This document shows positions 36,925-46,485 of a stretch of DNA of 61,150 nt, piece after piece. Position 1 is the first letter of the stretch. Each line of letters begins with the position of its first letter. Position numbers and translations under genes: made by a program. The notes beneath the pieces were generated by a model, which saw only the letters and a program-made list of their open reading frames with translations, ran no database searches and was not told the DNA's origin. Origin of the DNA: Myxococcales bacterium (lineage in GTDB: Bacteria; Myxococcota_A; Polyangia; Fen-1088); the NCBI GenBank assembly GCA_003158455.1, contig PMJO01000139.1:1-61150 (forward strand). The letters run 5' to 3'.

Positions 36925-37589
36925 GTTCTAAATCCCGGCTGAGTATGCCCTTGGCCGAGTGAGAAGCCATGGTCAATTCTCTGCGGGCGGCAAGGCGACT
37001 TGCTTCGTGACTTGAGACGTCTAGAACGACGTCAAGGCTGCGATCAGCGCGTCACGATGTTCCCTTCCCGTGCCGCGCGATGGGCGGAAATTACGAACCC
37101 GTAACGCCGGACCGTGCCTGCCTGTCGAATCAATGCATCCTTCCGATCGCCTCTGGTGGCACAGACTTTGTATTCCCTAGGGAACGTGCGGGGTGGAAGG
37201 AGGCGCTCGGTGCAGAGGGGGCCTGCGAGGGGTACTGGGTGAAGGGCGGGCAGGCCACGGATATGGATGGGCGGCGGGTGGTTGTGTAACTGGGAGGCGC
37301 CGTGGGGAAAGAGGCGAAGGCCTCGGCTTGGTGGCGGGGTGGCTGCTTGGGCCGTTCTCGGGGGAAAAACGCAATGTGTGCGACTCGGCCCCAGGCAGCA
37401 CTCCGTCGCCAGGCATGGATTGTGGTTCTCGGCTGCAATCAAGAGATGTGGGGTGACTGATCTCATCAGCCACCCGCCGCTGAGAACGCAGAGGCGAGAG
37501 GGGAGGCCACAGAGCCGGAGAAGACCAGCGTATTCTGGCACAGATGCCCGGCTGAGCCCACTAGCCGGCGGCGCAGCCGCGAGAATCCA
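36925..37589. other. 665-base intergenic region
   Basis: No ORF on either strand has coding character. The only recognisable content is the family B repeat at 37470-37519. It separates the response regulator start from the ECF sigma factor stop, so it contains the promoter of the regulator gene, which I cannot pinpoint. Confidence 0.5.
37470..37519. repeat. Dispersed 50-bp repeat, family B, copy 2
   Basis: It begins CCACCCGCCGCTGAGAACGC and ends GGCCACAGAGCCGGA. It is nearly identical over its length to 5932-5981, in the same orientation, 31.5 kb apart. Confidence 0.65.
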
Positions 37590-38132
37590 CTAGGCGGCAA
37601 AGCGCTCGCGCAGCTGAGCCCGAGCCCGGCACATCCGCGTCCGCACCGCCTGGCTGGTGATTCCCAGTGAGCGAGCCGCGTCGGGAAGAGCCAGTTCTTC
37701 GAACACGCAAAGCTGCACCACGTCCCGATAGGGACGCGGCAACGTGGCAACGGCGGCGTGCAGCCGCCAACGGTCTTCCATGTCCTCCAAACGCGCGGCA
37801 GGCGTGGGGCTAGAATCTCGCAACATCGTGACCACATCCCCCTGCCCGGACTGGTCGTTGGCTGCCACCCGCTCAGCGGCACGCCGCCGTCGGCGAGCCC
37901 GCATGAGCGCCGCATTCACCACTACCCTATGCAGCCAGGTGCTCACGAGGGATTTTGCGCGAAACGATCCTGACCCGCGCAACGCCTGCTCGACCGCGTC
38001 ATGTGCGGCGTCCTCGGCGTCGCCACCGTCGCGCAGAATGGACAGGGCCACGTGCACCAAACGCTCGCGCGCCCGTGGGCTGGAGAGTTCGGCGGATACC
38101 GGGTTCTTTGTCTGAGTGCTATGAGTGTTCAT
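37590..38132 (-). CDS. ECF-type RNA polymerase sigma factor
   Basis: 180 residues. Region 2 is recognisable (LSILRDGGDAEDAAHDAVEQALR, STWLHRVVVNAALMRARRRRR), as is region 4 with its helix-turn-helix (LPRPYRDVVQLCVFEELAL, PDAARSLGITSQAVRTRMCRARAQLRE). The linker is Ala/Asp/Ser-rich. No anti-sigma factor gene is adjacent. The downstream gene at 38333-39715 is on the same strand but upstream in transcription, and it is a membrane-anchored protein of unknown function. Confidence 0.92.
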   Translation of the reverse strand: MNTHSTQTKNPVSAELSSPRARERLVHVALSILRDGGDAEDAAHDAVEQALRGSGSFRAKSLVSTWLHRVVVNAALMRARRRRRAAERVAANDQSGQGDVVTMLRDSSPTPAARLEDMEDRWRLHAAVATLPRPYRDVVQLCVFEELALPDAARSLGITSQAVRTRMCRARAQLRERFAA

Positions 38133-38332
38133 GGCAGTTTCGCTTTCTTCCCTTCACATCGGCCAGCGCCGTCCAAATCCTCGTTCCTTCACTGGTCAGC
38201 TCGACCCTTCGCACATGCCAACCGCGTGCCAGGTGTCCCGAATCGCAGACAGACGAGCACTATCTTCGTCTTGCAGCGGCCTGTTCAAGACTGGCTACTG
38301 GCTGCGTCAGCGCAGCCCTGAAGCCGCGGACT

Positions 38333-39715
38333 CTACGGTTTGAGTTCGCTCGCCTCGGTGCCGTCGACGGTCTGGGCTGTGCAGAAATTCTGCTTCTTCA
38401 TCATGGCCGGCGGATTGGCGCGGTCGTGGCGGGCGCGGGCCAGACGATTGCTGAACGCCTTGTGGAATCGATCGCCGCGTTTTTCCAGCGCCGCCGTCAT
38501 CTGCTTCCAGGCGGCGGCGTCCTTTGCCGCCGAAACATCCTCGGTCGAAGCTGGGCTTGGCTCAGGAACCAACGCAACCATCGCCGCCAGGTCCTCCAGC
38601 AAACCCGCATCGAACTTGGGATCGGCGCAGGCGGCGGTCACGGTCGGAACCAGCACGCGGTCCCGGAATTCCGCTAGATCGTCGGCATCGACCTGACACC
38701 AAAGCAGGCGCGCGTGCAGATGAGCCAGCGCCGTGCCGGTCTCATTTCGCGGCGCCGTCAATAGGCGCTTGAATACCTCGTCGTAGTCGCCCTGGGCCTC
38801 GCCGTAGGAACTCAGCATGGCCTGCATCAGCTTGCCCCGGCATTCGGGATCGCAAGTGCGGCCGAACATGTAGCCGGCGAGCCAGTGACGTCGCTCGGCG
38901 TGGAACTTCTTCAGCATGTCCTCCTCGCCCGAGGTCACCATCTCGCCGGTGCGTGCCGTGGCCAGCACCAGTGCCGCCACCAGGCGCGCGCCAGGAGAGA
39001 ATTCCTCAAACCGCGCGATATCGTTCCATTGGCGCCGCTCATAGAGGTTCTGCAGATAGGTCTCGAACAGCCACGCCATCTTGGTCGGATGCGCCTGCAG
39101 CGCCCGTTCATCGCGCAGGAGGCCCAGCGGACCTTTCTTGACCTCACCGCTGGCGATGGAAGCGTCCATCTCATCGGCCATCAGCTGCGCTATGGCCTCG
39201 GAGCGATCGGCCAGCTTGTCGTCCTTGCACACCTCGGCCCGCTTCTCCACCCCAAAGCGCTGCATGCAAGTCAGGGCAAAGGCTTGTTCGAGCTGGGTGT
39301 AGTTCTTGTTCGCGGTGCCGGCCAGCACCACGCGCATATAGGTTGGATTGTCGCGGCCCAATTCCAGCGCGTAGGAAACCGCCAGTTCCGGGTCGAGGAT
39401 ATTTCCCCGGCTGAGCGAGAGCAGGACGCCAAAACGCTGGTCCGCAGTTTGCGGCCCTTGTTGCGACAGCACCGACAGGTTCTTGCCGAGAATCTCCGCG
39501 CGGGCGATACGCCAGTCGTTGTCGGCCTTGGTACGCGCGATGGCTTGCTCGCTCAACTGCTGACGTTCGGCGTTCTGCGCTTGGCGGAACTGCCAGATAG
39601 ACGTGGCCACCAACCCGGCCACACCAATGACGAAGCTGGAAAGAAACCCCGAGTAGTTCTGAATGAACCGCCCCAGGCGCGAAGGGTTGTCGTGTGCAGC
39701 AGGTGTCTCGGCCAT
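38333..39715 (-). CDS. Membrane-anchored protein of unknown function
   Basis: 460 residues. One N-terminal TM helix ([20 protein letters not shown]) is followed by a coiled-coil stretch ([20 protein letters not shown]). A long helical domain then spans about 350 residues with several Cys ([38 protein letters not shown]). Helical repeats resembling TPR or HEAT are possible. It lies 200 bases upstream of the ECF sigma gene on the same strand; any link is unproven. No known family recognised. Confidence 0.8.
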   Translation of the reverse strand: MAETPAAHDNPSRLGRFIQNYSGFLSSFVIGVAGLVATSIWQFRQAQNAERQQLSEQAIARTKADNDWRIARAEILGKNLSVLSQQGPQTADQRFGVLLSLSRGNILDPELAVSYALELGRDNPTYMRVVLAGTANKNYTQLEQAFALTCMQRFGVEKRAEVCKDDKLADRSEAIAQLMADEMDASIASGEVKKGPLGLLRDERALQAHPTKMAWLFETYLQNLYERRQWNDIARFEEFSPGARLVAALVLATARTGEMVTSGEEDMLKKFHAERRHWLAGYMFGRTCDPECRGKLMQAMLSSYGEAQGDYDEVFKRLLTAPRNETGTALAHLHARLLWCQVDADDLAEFRDRVLVPTVTAACADPKFDAGLLEDLAAMVALVPEPSPASTEDVSAAKDAAAWKQMTAALEKRGDRFHKAFSNRLARARHDRANPPAMMKKQNFCTAQTVDGTEASELKP

Positions 39716-39850
39716 GGCCCGAGCATACTCCGGGTTGGGCCTTCGCGGATCCGCGTCCGCCCCATCAGCCAGATCACGACCTTCCCGCCGCCATTTGTGC
39801 TACGGTTTCGCGGCCTGCTCAGACCATTTCGCTGCGCCAAGGAGAAGACC

Positions 39851-40738
39851 ATGCCGGAAGCTGACGTCACCACCAAGAAGGACAAAGAGTTCTACCCAGA
39901 CGTCCCGCAGGAGAGCCGGAGCTTCTTCCTCAAGGGATCGAACGCTCACGACTGGGGCATGAACAATCGCCTGGCCCACATCTTCAGCCCGCAGTCGGGC
40001 AAGACCGTGATGCTGGCCTTTGACCACGGCTACTTTCAGGGCCCCACCACCGGCCTTGAACGCGTAGACATCACCATCTTGCCGTTGGCCCCGTACGCCG
40101 ACGCCCTGATGCTGACCCGGGGAATCTTGCGCAGCGTGATCCCCCCTGCCCTGACCAATGCCGTGGTCATGCGCGCCAGCGGCGGTCCCAGCATTCTCAA
40201 AGAACTGTCCAACGAGCAGATCGCCTGCAGCATGGAAGACGCCGTCCGCATGAATGTCTCGGCGGTCGCAGTGCAGGTCTTCATCGGCGGCGAATTCGAA
40301 ACCCAGTCGGTCGCCAACATGACCCGCCTGGTGGACCAGGGCAATCGCCACGGGATCCCGGTGCTGGCGGTAACCGCGGTGGGCAAGGACATGGCCCGCG
40401 ACGCCAAGTACATGCGTCTGGCCAGCCGAATCTGCGCCGAGCTGGGCGCGGCGTTTGTGAAAACCTACTACGTGCCCGAGGGCTTCGAAACCGTGACTGC
40501 TTCATGTCCAGTGCCCATCGTGATTGCGGGCGGCAAGAAGCTGCCGGAGTTGGAGGCACTGCGCATGGCCCACGATGCCATCGCGCAAGGTGCAGCCGGC
40601 GTCGACATGGGACGCAACATCTTCCAGGCGGAGGCGCCCGTGGCCATGATTCAAGCCGTGCGCAAGGTGGTGCACGAAAACCTGAGCCCGCAGCACGCCT
40701 TCGATTTCTACCAGAGCGCCAAGCACCAGAAGCGCTAG
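39851..40738 (+). CDS. lsrF: LsrF-type class I aldolase/thiolase
   Basis: 295 residues from ATG 39851 (AAGGAG 7 nt upstream). Long stretches agree with my memory of E. coli Lsr[91 protein letters not shown] and [11 protein letters not shown]. coli LsrF transfers the acetyl group of a phosphorylated autoinducer-2 derivative to CoA. None of the other lsr genes is present. The next gene, 13 bases on, is a bifunctional aldolase/dehydrogenase, so here it more likely works in a sugar-phosphate pathway. Confidence 0.9.
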   Translation: MPEADVTTKKDKEFYPDVPQESRSFFLKGSNAHDWGMNNRLAHIFSPQSGKTVMLAFDHGYFQGPTTGLERVDITILPLAPYADALMLTRGILRSVIPPALTNAVVMRASGGPSILKELSNEQIACSMEDAVRMNVSAVAVQVFIGGEFETQSVANMTRLVDQGNRHGIPVLAVTAVGKDMARDAKYMRLASRICAELGAAFVKTYYVPEGFETVTASCPVPIVIAGGKKLPELEALRMAHDAIAQGAAGVDMGRNIFQAEAPVAMIQAVRKVVHENLSPQHAFDFYQSAKHQKR

Positions 40739-40751
40739 CGTACAGCCGCGC

Positions 40752-42860
40752 ATGCAGAATCGTTGGTCAGAGTCAGACGCCGCAGCCGCCGTTCAGGCCG
40801 CATCCTGTGAGAACAATCTCGCCCTTCTCACCTACGCCACGCGCCTGCTTGGGTGCGAGCCTGATCTGGCGCTGCACGGCGGTGGCAATACCTCTTGCAA
40901 GCGCATATTGCCGAATCTGCTCGGCGAAAAGCAATCCGCGCTCTTCATCAAATCATCTGGGATCAATCTTGCCACCATCCAGCCCAGCGATTTCGTCGCC
41001 CTGGATCTCGCCTACTTGACCCGGCTGCTCGACCTGAGGGTTTTGTCGGACGAAGCAATGGCTGGCGAATTCGCCTGCCATTGCCTGCGCGCCTCTTCTC
41101 GGCGCGCCTCGGTGGAGACCCTGGTTCACGTTGTGCTTCCCCACGAGTTCGTGATGCACACCCATCCCAGCGCCATCCTCGCGCTGACCAATCGGAGCGA
41201 CGGCATCCAAGCCGTTGCAGCGGCACTCGGGCAAGAAATCGCCATGGTTCCCTATGCCATGGCCGGGCTGGATCTGGGCCGTGCCGTGCGCGACACCATG
41301 GCCCGCCTTCCGCAGGCTCATGCCCTCGTGCTCATGCACCACGGGCTTGTGACCTGGGGTGCGACGGCCCGCGCGGCGTACGACGCGACCATCGAACTGG
41401 TCAGCCGCGCGGAAGCCTACTTGGAACGGCACCGCAGTCGCAGCCTGGGAACGCCGCCCCTGTCCGTCGCGGATCGCGAGCAGAAATACCTCAAGCTGGC
41501 CCCAGTCATTCGTGGAGTCATTGGCCCGGCAACGCCGGACGCGCTCAGCGAGCGGGTCATCCTTGATCCTCTGCTCGATCCTGAAGTCGCGCAATGGATC
41601 GAAGCGTCCGAGGGCAAGAGGCTGGCTCTGTCAGCACCGCTCACAACCGATTATCTGATCCGCACCCGCAGAATCCCGCTCTGGCTGGACCATGCCGCGC
41701 TGGACGATGCCAAGAAGTTCAGAGAGGAGCTGGCACAATCGGTCGCCGCCTACCAGGCCGAATATCTGGGGTACGTGCAAAGACACGCACGCGGCGTCCA
41801 GGTTGGCAGCCAGCCGCGCGATTTTCTGCCTCGGGTGCTCATGCTTCCGGGACTGGGCGTGGTGTGCGTCGGGACGAACGCAGCCGATGCGGCCATGGTT
41901 CGCGACATCACCCGGCAGGGGCTGCGGGTGAAAGCGACCATCTACCAAGGCGGCGCCGACTATCTGTCGCTCGACGACGAGCACCTGTTCGACATGGAAT
42001 TCCGCGCATACCAGCAGGCCAAGCTGGGCGCGCACGGTCTTGGCGACGCAGCCCACAGCCTAGCCAGCAGCGTCGCGCTGGTCACCGGGGCTGCCGGGGC
42101 CATTGGCTCGGGCATCTGCGAAGCTTTGCTCGCCACGGGTTGCCATGTCGCCGCGACTGATCTTCCTGGCCCCGCTCTCGACGGGCTGGTCGCCGAACTT
42201 GGACAGCGCTACCCATCCCGAGTTGCGGCCGTGGCCATGGACGTGACTGACCCAGCCTCGGTGACTGCCGGCTTCGCCCAAGTCATCCGCACCTGGGGCG
42301 GCGTCGACTGCGTGATCGTCAACGCCGGGATCGCCCACGTAGCTCCCCTCGCGGAACTAACCCTCGATGCCTTTCGCAAGCTTGAAAGCGTCAACATAGA
42401 GGGCACGCTCCTGATGCTAGCCGAGGCGGGCCGCCACTTTGCCCTGCAAGGCACAGGTGGCGACATCGTGTTGATTTCGACGAAGAATGTCTTTGCTCCG
42501 GGCGCGGGCTTCGGTGCCTACAGCGCCACCAAGGCCGCCGCCCATCAGCTGGCGCGGATTGCCAGCCTGGAGTTGGCTCCTCTCGGAGTGCGGGTCAACA
42601 TGGTCGCCCCTGATGCGGTCTTCTCCCACGGACAGAAACGCTCCGGTTTGTGGGCAGCGGTGGGGCCGAACCGCATGAAGGCGCGCGGCCTCGACGAGCG
42701 CGGGCTGGAGGAATACTACCGCTCGCGCAATCTGCTCAAAGCCGCCGTGACCGCCGAACACGTGGCCCGCGCCGTGCTTTTCTTCATCACCCACCAGACT
42801 CCAACCACCGGCACGACCATTCCCGTCGACGGCGGCCTGCCCGACGCAACGCCGCGTTGA
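40752..42860 (+). CDS. Bifunctional class II aldolase / short-chain dehydrogenase
   Basis: 702 residues. The N-terminal half is a class II aldolase/epimerase-fold domain (DLALHGGGNTSCK, metal-binding EFVMHTHPSAILAL and LVLMHHGLVTWG). The C-terminal half is a short-chain dehydrogenase with ALVTGAAGAIGSGI, NAGIAHV, catalytic YSATKAAAHQLAR and VDGGLPD. This fusion occurs in rhamnulose-1-phosphate aldolase/lactaldehyde dehydrogenase proteins. It would cleave a ketose-1-phosphate and act on the aldehyde product. Coupled to lsrF by position. A palindromic repeat copy begins at the stop. Confidence 0.92.
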   Translation: MQNRWSESDAAAAVQAASCENNLALLTYATRLLGCEPDLALHGGGNTSCKRILPNLLGEKQSALFIKSSGINLATIQPSDFVALDLAYLTRLLDLRVLSDEAMAGEFACHCLRASSRRASVETLVHVVLPHEFVMHTHPSAILALTNRSDGIQAVAAALGQEIAMVPYAMAGLDLGRAVRDTMARLPQAHALVLMHHGLVTWGATARAAYDATIELVSRAEAYLERHRSRSLGTPPLSVADREQKYLKLAPVIRGVIGPATPDALSERVILDPLLDPEVAQWIEASEGKRLALSAPLTTDYLIRTRRIPLWLDHAALDDAKKFREELAQSVAAYQAEYLGYVQRHARGVQVGSQPRDFLPRVLMLPGLGVVCVGTNAADAAMVRDITRQGLRVKATIYQGGADYLSLDDEHLFDMEFRAYQQAKLGAHGLGDAAHSLASSVALVTGAAGAIGSGICEALLATGCHVAATDLPGPALDGLVAELGQRYPSRVAAVAMDVTDPASVTAGFAQVIRTWGGVDCVIVNAGIAHVAPLAELTLDAFRKLESVNIEGTLLMLAEAGRHFALQGTGGDIVLISTKNVFAPGAGFGAYSATKAAAHQLARIASLELAPLGVRVNMVAPDAVFSHGQKRSGLWAAVGPNRMKARGLDERGLEEYYRSRNLLKAAVTAEHVARAVLFFITHQTPTTGTTIPVDGGLPDATPR

Positions 42861-42936
42861 CATGGGAACCCTGGGAGGGTTCCCATGCCCTCCCGCGATG
42901 GTGCGCCGCCGGCAGAGCCGGCGCGCTCCCCACGCG
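42861..42936 (-). repeat. Palindromic repeat family A, copy 3 (full length, minus orientation)
   Basis: A 76-bp element whose first base directly follows the aldolase/SDR stop. The tail hairpin is CATGGGAACCCT/AGGGTTCCCATG with a 3-base loop. It is followed by GCCCTCCCGCGATGG, then a second hairpin GCCGCCGGC-AGA-GCCGGCGC, and ends CTCCCCACGCG. It is the complement of the copy at 51006. Confidence 0.85.
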
Positions 42937-42942
42937 ACTCGT

Positions 42943-43638
42943 TCACGCGATCAAGCGCGCAATCAAGAACGCGGCGGTGGCAGCCAGGCCGCCGACAGCG
43001 AGGGTCTGCAGCCCGCCCCGCAGGCGAGGCATTGCGGTCACGCGGGCCTTGACGAAGCCGAAACCGAACAGTGCTGCGGCGGTGAAGGCCGTCGAAACCA
43101 CCAGTCCCACCCTGACCGTCGCGGTCAGCATGTAGGGCAGCAGCGGAATCAGGCCGCCCACGACGTACGCGCTCGCGATGGTCAGCGCGCTCCGGCGCGC
43201 ACGGCGCGGGTCAGGCTCGGCCAGGCCGAGCTCGAAGCGCATCATGAAATCCACCCAGCGGGTCCGATCGGCGCTGATGTGATCGAGGATGGGCTGCATG
43301 GCTCCGTCGGACATGCCGTAGCCACGAAAAACCTCCGCGACTTCCTCGCGCTCCTGCACCGGCTTGGTCTCGGTTTCTTCGAACTCGCGCGCGCGTTCGG
43401 TCTGGTAGTGCTCGCGGTCCGCGCGGGCAGCGAGATACCCGCCCAAGCCCATGGCAATGGCCCCAGCCGCCAGCTCGGCCAACCCTGCGGTGATCACGAT
43501 GCGATTGGCAGCCGCCGCACCCGACAGACCCGCCGCCAGGGCAAAGGGCACAGTCAGCCCGTCGGACATGCCGATGACTACGTCGCGCACGGCCTCGCTG
43601 GCAGTGAAGTGCTTCTCGATGTGCGGCGGGCTGGGCAT
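42943..43638 (-). CDS. VIT1/CCC1-family Fe2+/Mn2+ transporter
   Basis: 231 residues from ATG 43638. It starts with a His/Glu-rich segment (PHIEKHFTASEAVRDVVIGMSDGLTVPFALAAGL), the signature of the CCC1/VIT1 family. TM helices with AELAAGAIAMGLGGYLAA follow. A cytoplasmic Glu-rich metal-binding loop (FEETETKPVQEREEVAEVF) and three further helices complete it. It probably exports or stores iron or manganese. It is divergent, 60 bases apart, from the toxin-antitoxin pair. Confidence 0.9.
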   Translation of the reverse strand: MPSPPHIEKHFTASEAVRDVVIGMSDGLTVPFALAAGLSGAAAANRIVITAGLAELAAGAIAMGLGGYLAARADREHYQTERAREFEETETKPVQEREEVAEVFRGYGMSDGAMQPILDHISADRTRWVDFMMRFELGLAEPDPRRARRSALTIASAYVVGGLIPLLPYMLTATVRVGLVVSTAFTAAALFGFGFVKARVTAMPRLRGGLQTLAVGGLAATAAFLIARLIA

Positions 43639-43697
43639 GATGCGCGCCAGGATAGCGCAGATGCAGCGGAACCTGTGAAACATGTTAACATAGGTGC

Positions 43698-43958
43698 ATG
43701 ACTCGGATGACGGTACGCGATGTGCGACTGCACTGGCCGCAGGCAGAGAAGGCCTTAGCCCAAGGTGAGGAAATCGTCGTCACCCGAGATGCGAAGCCGG
43801 TTGCTCGTCTCTTGCCCTTCATTCCCGCGACGTCCCGCGCTCGTCCGCACTTCGACCCTGAACTGCATCTGCGGCGACTCCGCCGCTTCTGGAGAAACCA
43901 GCCGGCCCAACCGTCGACGGACGAATGGTTGGCGCGAGACCGGCTCGGACGTGGCTGA
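43698..43958 (+). CDS. Phd/YefM-type antitoxin
   Basis: 86 residues; ATG 43707 is an alternative start. The N-terminus fits the Phd fold (TVRDVRLHWPQAEKALAQGEEIVVTRDAKPVARLLPF), which dimerises and binds operator DNA. The C-terminal part (HLRRLRRFWRNQPAQPS) is a basic, flexible toxin-neutralising segment. It is followed 17 bases on by a PIN-domain toxin. Likely autoregulated from the short gap before it. Confidence 0.85.
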   Translation: MTRMTVRDVRLHWPQAEKALAQGEEIVVTRDAKPVARLLPFIPATSRARPHFDPELHLRRLRRFWRNQPAQPSTDEWLARDRLGRG

Positions 43959-43975
43959 CTGATCCAGCAACCACG

Positions 43976-44413
43976 ATGAGCCTGTACCTCGACACCAGTT
44001 GCCTGCTCAAGCTCCTCTTCGCTGAGCCGGAGAGCGCGAAAACCTCCCTCTTGGTCGCGGCCGAGCCGCGTGTGGTGGTGTCGTCGTTGGCACGCCTTGA
44101 AGCCCTGGTCCAGATCCAAGGCCGCGCCGCAGGACGGTTGCTTTCGGCGCGCGCGGCAGCCGCTCTCGCCCGGCTGCTCGACCAAACCCTTGTGTCAGCT
44201 CCCTTCGATCTCGTGACCACGCCGGCCGGAATTGATGGGGTGGCAACCGCCCAGCTCTTTCCCCTCAGTCGTTCAGTCCACTGCCGAACCCTCGACCGGC
44301 TCCACCTGGCTGCGATGCAGTCGCTGGGAGTGCGCCGCCTGCTCACCAACGATGAAACGCAGGCCCGCGCCGCTTCCGCGCTCGGCTTCGAGGTACTGCG
44401 TCCGCGGCAGTAG
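43976..44413 (+). CDS. PIN-domain toxin (VapC-like ribonuclease)
   Basis: 145 residues from ATG 43976. Acidic active-site residues are in place: Asp in SLYLDTSCLLKLLF, Glu in LARLEALVQ, Asp in CRTLDRLHLAAM and Asp in RRLLTNDETQARAA. PIN toxins cut RNA at specific sites and are held inactive by the partner antitoxin just upstream. The gene ends one base before the convergent rluB-like stop. Confidence 0.88.
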   Translation: MSLYLDTSCLLKLLFAEPESAKTSLLVAAEPRVVVSSLARLEALVQIQGRAAGRLLSARAAAALARLLDQTLVSAPFDLVTTPAGIDGVATAQLFPLSRSVHCRTLDRLHLAAMQSLGVRRLLTNDETQARAASALGFEVLRPRQ

Positions 44414-45163
44414 CTACGTCCGCACGCCCGCGGCAGCGCGCAGGGCTTTGATTTCGCCCTTGCTGAGGTCGCGCCAACCGCCCATCTTCAGGCCCTCGAA
44501 GGACATCTCGCCCAGACGCACGCGCGAGATCTTGAGCAGTTGGTGCCGGGTCGCTTCGCCCGCGGCCTTGAGCGCGCGCGGCCGGCTCTCGGGTACCACC
44601 ATTTCGATCCACATGTTCTTGCCCGTCGTGGCCAAGGCCTCGACTTTGATGGGGCGCACCGGAGCACCGTTGAAACGCCAGCCTCGCTGCAGACGGGCCA
44701 GCTCGGATTCGCCCATCACGCCCTGAAACTTCAGGTGGTAGGTCATGGGCACCTGACCTCCTCCCCGCGACATCCGTTCGGCCAAAGCGCCGTCAGTGGT
44801 CAACAGAATCACACCCTCGGCCAAGAAATCGAGTGGTGCGACCACTTGCCAGCCCAACTCGCGGTCGGGCACATAGCGGGCCAGGGTGGGACGCGCGACA
44901 TTCTCGTGCGGCGCGGGTTTGTCCGGGCTGGCCCTGGTCAAGGTCCCCAGGCAGCCGCGCGGCTTGAGCAAGAGTCGATACAGCGGATCCTCGACGTGCA
45001 CGCGCCGGCCGTTCACTTCGATCCGGTCGCGGCGTTCCTGTACCTGCACGCCCAGGGTGGTGATCACTTTCCCGTTGACCGTGACCGCACCCGCAGCAAT
45101 CAGCTCCTCGGCGCGGCGACGGGACGCCACCCCGGCGGCAGCCAGAAGTTTCTGTAGTCTCAC
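44414..45163 (-). CDS. rluB: RsuA/RluB-family rRNA pseudouridine synthase with altered catalytic motif
   Basis: 249 residues. It has an N-terminal S4 RNA-binding domain (MRLQKLLAAAGVASRRRAEELIAAGAVTV) and then the synthase domain. The catalytic motif usually reads GRLDxxTEGLLLLTNDG. Here it reads APLDFLAEGVILLTTDG, so the Asp is kept but the preceding Arg is Pro. The Lys-Pro region is KPRGCLGTL. It should modify 23S or 16S rRNA. It is the last gene of the xerD-scpAB block. Confidence 0.82.
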   Translation of the reverse strand: MRLQKLLAAAGVASRRRAEELIAAGAVTVNGKVITTLGVQVQERRDRIEVNGRRVHVEDPLYRLLLKPRGCLGTLTRASPDKPAPHENVARPTLARYVPDRELGWQVVAPLDFLAEGVILLTTDGALAERMSRGGGQVPMTYHLKFQGVMGESELARLQRGWRFNGAPVRPIKVEALATTGKNMWIEMVVPESRPRALKAAGEATRHQLLKISRVRLGEMSFEGLKMGGWRDLSKGEIKALRAAAGVRT

Positions 45164-45195
45164 GATGGCACCCCTTCTCCCTGCCTAAGCTTCAC

Positions 45196-46485
45196 CTACG
45201 AGTCGCTGGTCGGCTCTCGCGGCGGCGTGGCCGGCGCGGGCTCCGGTTCAGCAGCCGCCTCGCTTGTCGGCTCGCTGACCGTTCCCAGAATTTTGGATGC
45301 GGCCTTGCTGGCACTCTCCAACTCGTCAAGCAGCGGGTCATTCTCCTCGGGCTCATCCGGAAGCTGCGAACGCGGCACAAAGTTCAGGTTGTAGGCCGAC
45401 GGGGTCGACCCCGCTGCGGTGCTTGCGCCGGCCTCACCTGCGGTAGCCTGGGCGGCATCGGCCCCGGCCGCCGCAGGCGTCGCTGCGGACGCCGGACCAT
45501 GCTCAGCCTCCACGCGCGCCTGCTGCTCGGAGGACAACTCGGCGTATTCGCGCAGGGTGGGCAGGTCACTCAGTTCGCCCAGACTGAAAACCCGCAGAAA
45601 CTCGGGCGTGGTGCCGTAGAGCAGCGGCCGCCCGACTTCTTCTTTCTTGCCGATGATGCGGATCAGACCGCGGTCGAGCAAGGTTTTCAGCACCGGCCCG
45701 CAATCCACGCCGCGGATCTGGTCGATCTCTGGCCGGGTACATGGCTGGCGGTAGGCCACAATGGCCAGGGTTTCCATCATGGCGCGCGACAGGCGCATGG
45801 GTCTACCGGCCAGCAACTTGGACACCCAGCGCGCGTGCTCGGGATTGGTGCGCAGGTGCCAGCCGTTTGCCGCGCGCATGACTTCGATGCCCGATCCCTT
45901 GCGCCGCTCCAGCAATGCCTCGACCGCCGTCGTGACCTTCTTGCCGTCGCGCTCGCCCAACAGGCGCTTCAATTCTGCCAGCCCCAACACCTTGTCGGAA
46001 GCAAACAGCAGACTCTCGATGATCGATTCCATGTGCGAGGCGTCGAGCACCACCGGCACTTCTTCGGCAGTCTCGTCACCCGCCAATGTCACTTCGCCAC
46101 CGGGCGCTTCTCCGCCCTCGGCGGGGTTCCCGCCCTCGGACGATTCGGCCCACACCGCCTGATCTGTGGCACCGTCCTCAGGCTCAGACCTGACTCTTTC
46201 AATCCCCTCAACCCGATCCTGAGCCCATACGTCGGCCTCCGCGTCCCCTGCGGTTTCGCCCGCCGGGACCGTGTCAACGACAATCTCCGCGGCCGTGTCG
46301 GACGGTTCGGTAACTGCTTGCACCTCGTCGGCCGCCGCGTGCGGGACAGCCTCCGCGACCGCAGTGCGTGCGAGCGGCACTTGGGCCCCAGCATTTTCCG
46401 CCGGCGGCACAGCCTCCGCAACAACCGCGGATGCGATCGACGCCTCGTGGTTCTTGCCGCGCTTGGATTGCTTAGGTTTGGCCAT
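45196..46485 (-). CDS. scpB: Segregation and condensation protein ScpB, with long extensions
   Basis: 429 residues from ATG 46485 (GGAG 7 nt upstream), against about 180-200 for typical ScpB. The conserved core of two winged helices starts at ESIIESLLFASDKVLGLAEL and includes WHLRTNPEHARWVSKLL, ALAIVAYRQP-type segment ETLAIVAYRQPCTRPEIDQI and RPLLYGTTPEFLRVF. An acidic Ala/Glu/Val extension of about 150 residues precedes the core. An Ala/Pro/Glu extension of about 110 residues follows it. It works with ScpA and SMC to compact and separate chromosomes. The start overlaps the scpA stop by 14 bases. Confidence 0.93.
   Translation of the reverse strand: MAKPKQSKRGKNHEASIASAVVAEAVPPAENAGAQVPLARTAVAEAVPHAAADEVQAVTEPSDTAAEIVVDTVPAGETAGDAEADVWAQDRVEGIERVRSEPEDGATDQAVWAESSEGGNPAEGGEAPGGEVTLAGDETAEEVPVVLDASHMESIIESLLFASDKVLGLAELKRLLGERDGKKVTTAVEALLERRKGSGIEVMRAANGWHLRTNPEHARWVSKLLAGRPMRLSRAMMETLAIVAYRQPCTRPEIDQIRGVDCGPVLKTLLDRGLIRIIGKKEEVGRPLLYGTTPEFLRVFSLGELSDLPTLREYAELSSEQQARVEAEHGPASAATPAAAGADAAQATAGEAGASTAAGSTPSAYNLNFVPRSQLPDEPEENDPLLDELESASKAASKILGTVSEPTSEAAAEPEPAPATPPREPTSDS

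Noticed and set aside
37044-37541. Long open frame on the minus strand in the gap before the ECF sigma gene
   Set aside because: Pro/Arg/His-rich, typical of GC-rich non-coding DNA. No signal or motif.
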